A stretch of DNA of 64,000 bases, from positions 1,922,001-1,986,000 of the forward strand of contig NZ_CP104302.1 of NCBI RefSeq assembly GCF_025215495.1. The letters are read 5' to 3'. Numbering within the stretch: the first letter of the stretch is position 1; each line of letters begins with the position of its first letter. The translations under genes and the position numbers were made by a program. This DNA is from Mycolicibacterium brumae. GTDB lineage: Bacteria; Actinomycetota; Actinomycetes; Mycobacteriales; Mycobacteriaceae. Below are positions 61,352 to 64,000 of this stretch, piece after piece. The notes beneath the pieces were generated by a model. It saw only the letters and a list, made by a program, of their open reading frames with translations, did not search any database and was not told the origin of the DNA.

Positions 61352-61355
<4 letters not shown>
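60408..61355 (-). CDS. xerD: Site-specific tyrosine recombinase XerD
   Basis: A 315-residue tyrosine recombinase. The N-terminal SAM-like domain has [20 protein letters not shown]. Catalytic residues are Arg in [12 protein letters not shown], Lys in [14 protein letters not shown], His-x-x-Arg in [20 protein letters not shown], His in [10 protein letters not shown] and Tyr in QIYTMVTVH. By position it is the Rv1701 homologue that resolves chromosome dimers at dif with XerC. Its start overlaps the Nudix gene stop by 4 bp. Confidence 0.95.
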
Positions 61356-63803
<2,448 letters not shown>

Positions 63804-64000
63804 TTACTGCGGAACGGTCAGCGACGTCGCGCCGGGGCCGACGCCGTACTGACCGGTGCGGCTTTCGCCCTTGAGTTGCTGCAGCGCGAGCACGGCGGTG
63901 AGCCGGCCGGCCTCCGTGTCGATGTCGTCGACGGTGGTGACCGCGCGGGCCAGCGCCTCGTCGGCGCGCACCACCGCCACCGCGCCGGTCCCGCTGCCGG
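63804..64000 (-). CDS. mctB: MctB-like copper-transport outer-membrane channel, C-terminal part (cut by window end)
   Basis: The last 65 codons, ending in TAA at 63804, encode a C terminus with [40 protein letters not shown] and the closing TSLTVPQ. The LTVPQ ending and the position next to pyrG match Rv1698 (MctB), a channel protein that lowers copper in the cell. The rest lies beyond the right edge, so the call rests on a short segment plus synteny. Confidence 0.78.
   Translation of the reverse strand, partial: GSGTGAVAVVRADEALARAVTTVDDIDTEAGRLTAVLALQQLKGESRTGQYGVGPGATSLTVPQ

Overview
The window is high-GC actinobacterial DNA, and the gene order points to a Mycolicibacterium-like mycobacterium. 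Two blocks match Mycobacterium tuberculosis from memory. Positions 54071-64000 follow the Rv1713-Rv1698 order (der, cmk, an RluB-type pseudouridine synthase, scpB, scpA, parA/soj, then an O-methyltransferase, xerD, a Nudix hydrolase, pyrG and mctB). Positions 35318-39967 follow Rv2249c-Rv2252 (glpD1, a TetR regulator, a flavoprotein and dagK). Many genes look leaderless, with a TANNNT -10 element 6 to 9 bases before the start codon, as is common in mycobacteria. Layout from the left: 39-2919 is a compact four-gene minus-strand operon (XRE-cupin regulator, B3/4-domain protein, PaiB-like flavin protein, EamA exporter) with a palindrome over its promoter. 3055-7584 holds a broken locus: the N-terminal part of a UMF1-type transporter runs into the C-terminal part of a modular polyketide synthase, followed by a CoA-transferase. 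7610-11225 carries DoxX, a double-length eukaryotic-type 6-phosphofructokinase and an amidohydrolase. 11261-11659 is a mirrored array of TGAGAA boxes. 11700-18596 carries a probable N-succinylamino-acid racemase with its acyltransferase, a siderophore-interacting flavoprotein, pmmB, deoC, YceI, a TetR regulator and an unknown conserved protein. 18695-27703 is a signalling island: two transmembrane Ser/Thr kinases with different extracellular sensors, a DUF4333 protein and four lipoproteins. 27873-34631 carries TenA, a VapBC toxin-antitoxin pair, a double-hotdog dehydratase, a small lipoprotein, a Ski2-like helicase and a ferredoxin-reductase-like flavoprotein. 34700-43445 carries YigZ, the glycerol-3-phosphate/lipid-kinase cluster, a Tat-exported PhoX phosphatase and a RibD-type reductase. 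43611-51735 is a more accessory stretch: a hemophore, a 13E12-family HNH protein, several small unknown genes, a Pif1-like helicase with a BRCT tail and an amino-acid-oxidase-like flavoprotein. A tRNA-Pro(GGG) follows. Two TauE/SafE exporters come next, one with an apparent cysteine-codon attenuator, and then the conserved chromosome-maintenance operon to the right edge. The most unusual features are two intergenic arrays, at 11261-11659 and 60184-60368. They use different box sequences but share one geometry: boxes alternate at about 20 and 30 bp, the array is mirrored about a central axis, the arms are roughly 65 percent complementary, and each fills one of the only two sizeable gaps between convergent genes. 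Other notable items are a kinase whose sensor resembles a ferric-siderophore-binding protein, the tandem leader peptides before a sulfite exporter, and the fungal/animal-like phosphofructokinase. All database-type comparisons here are from memory; none was run.
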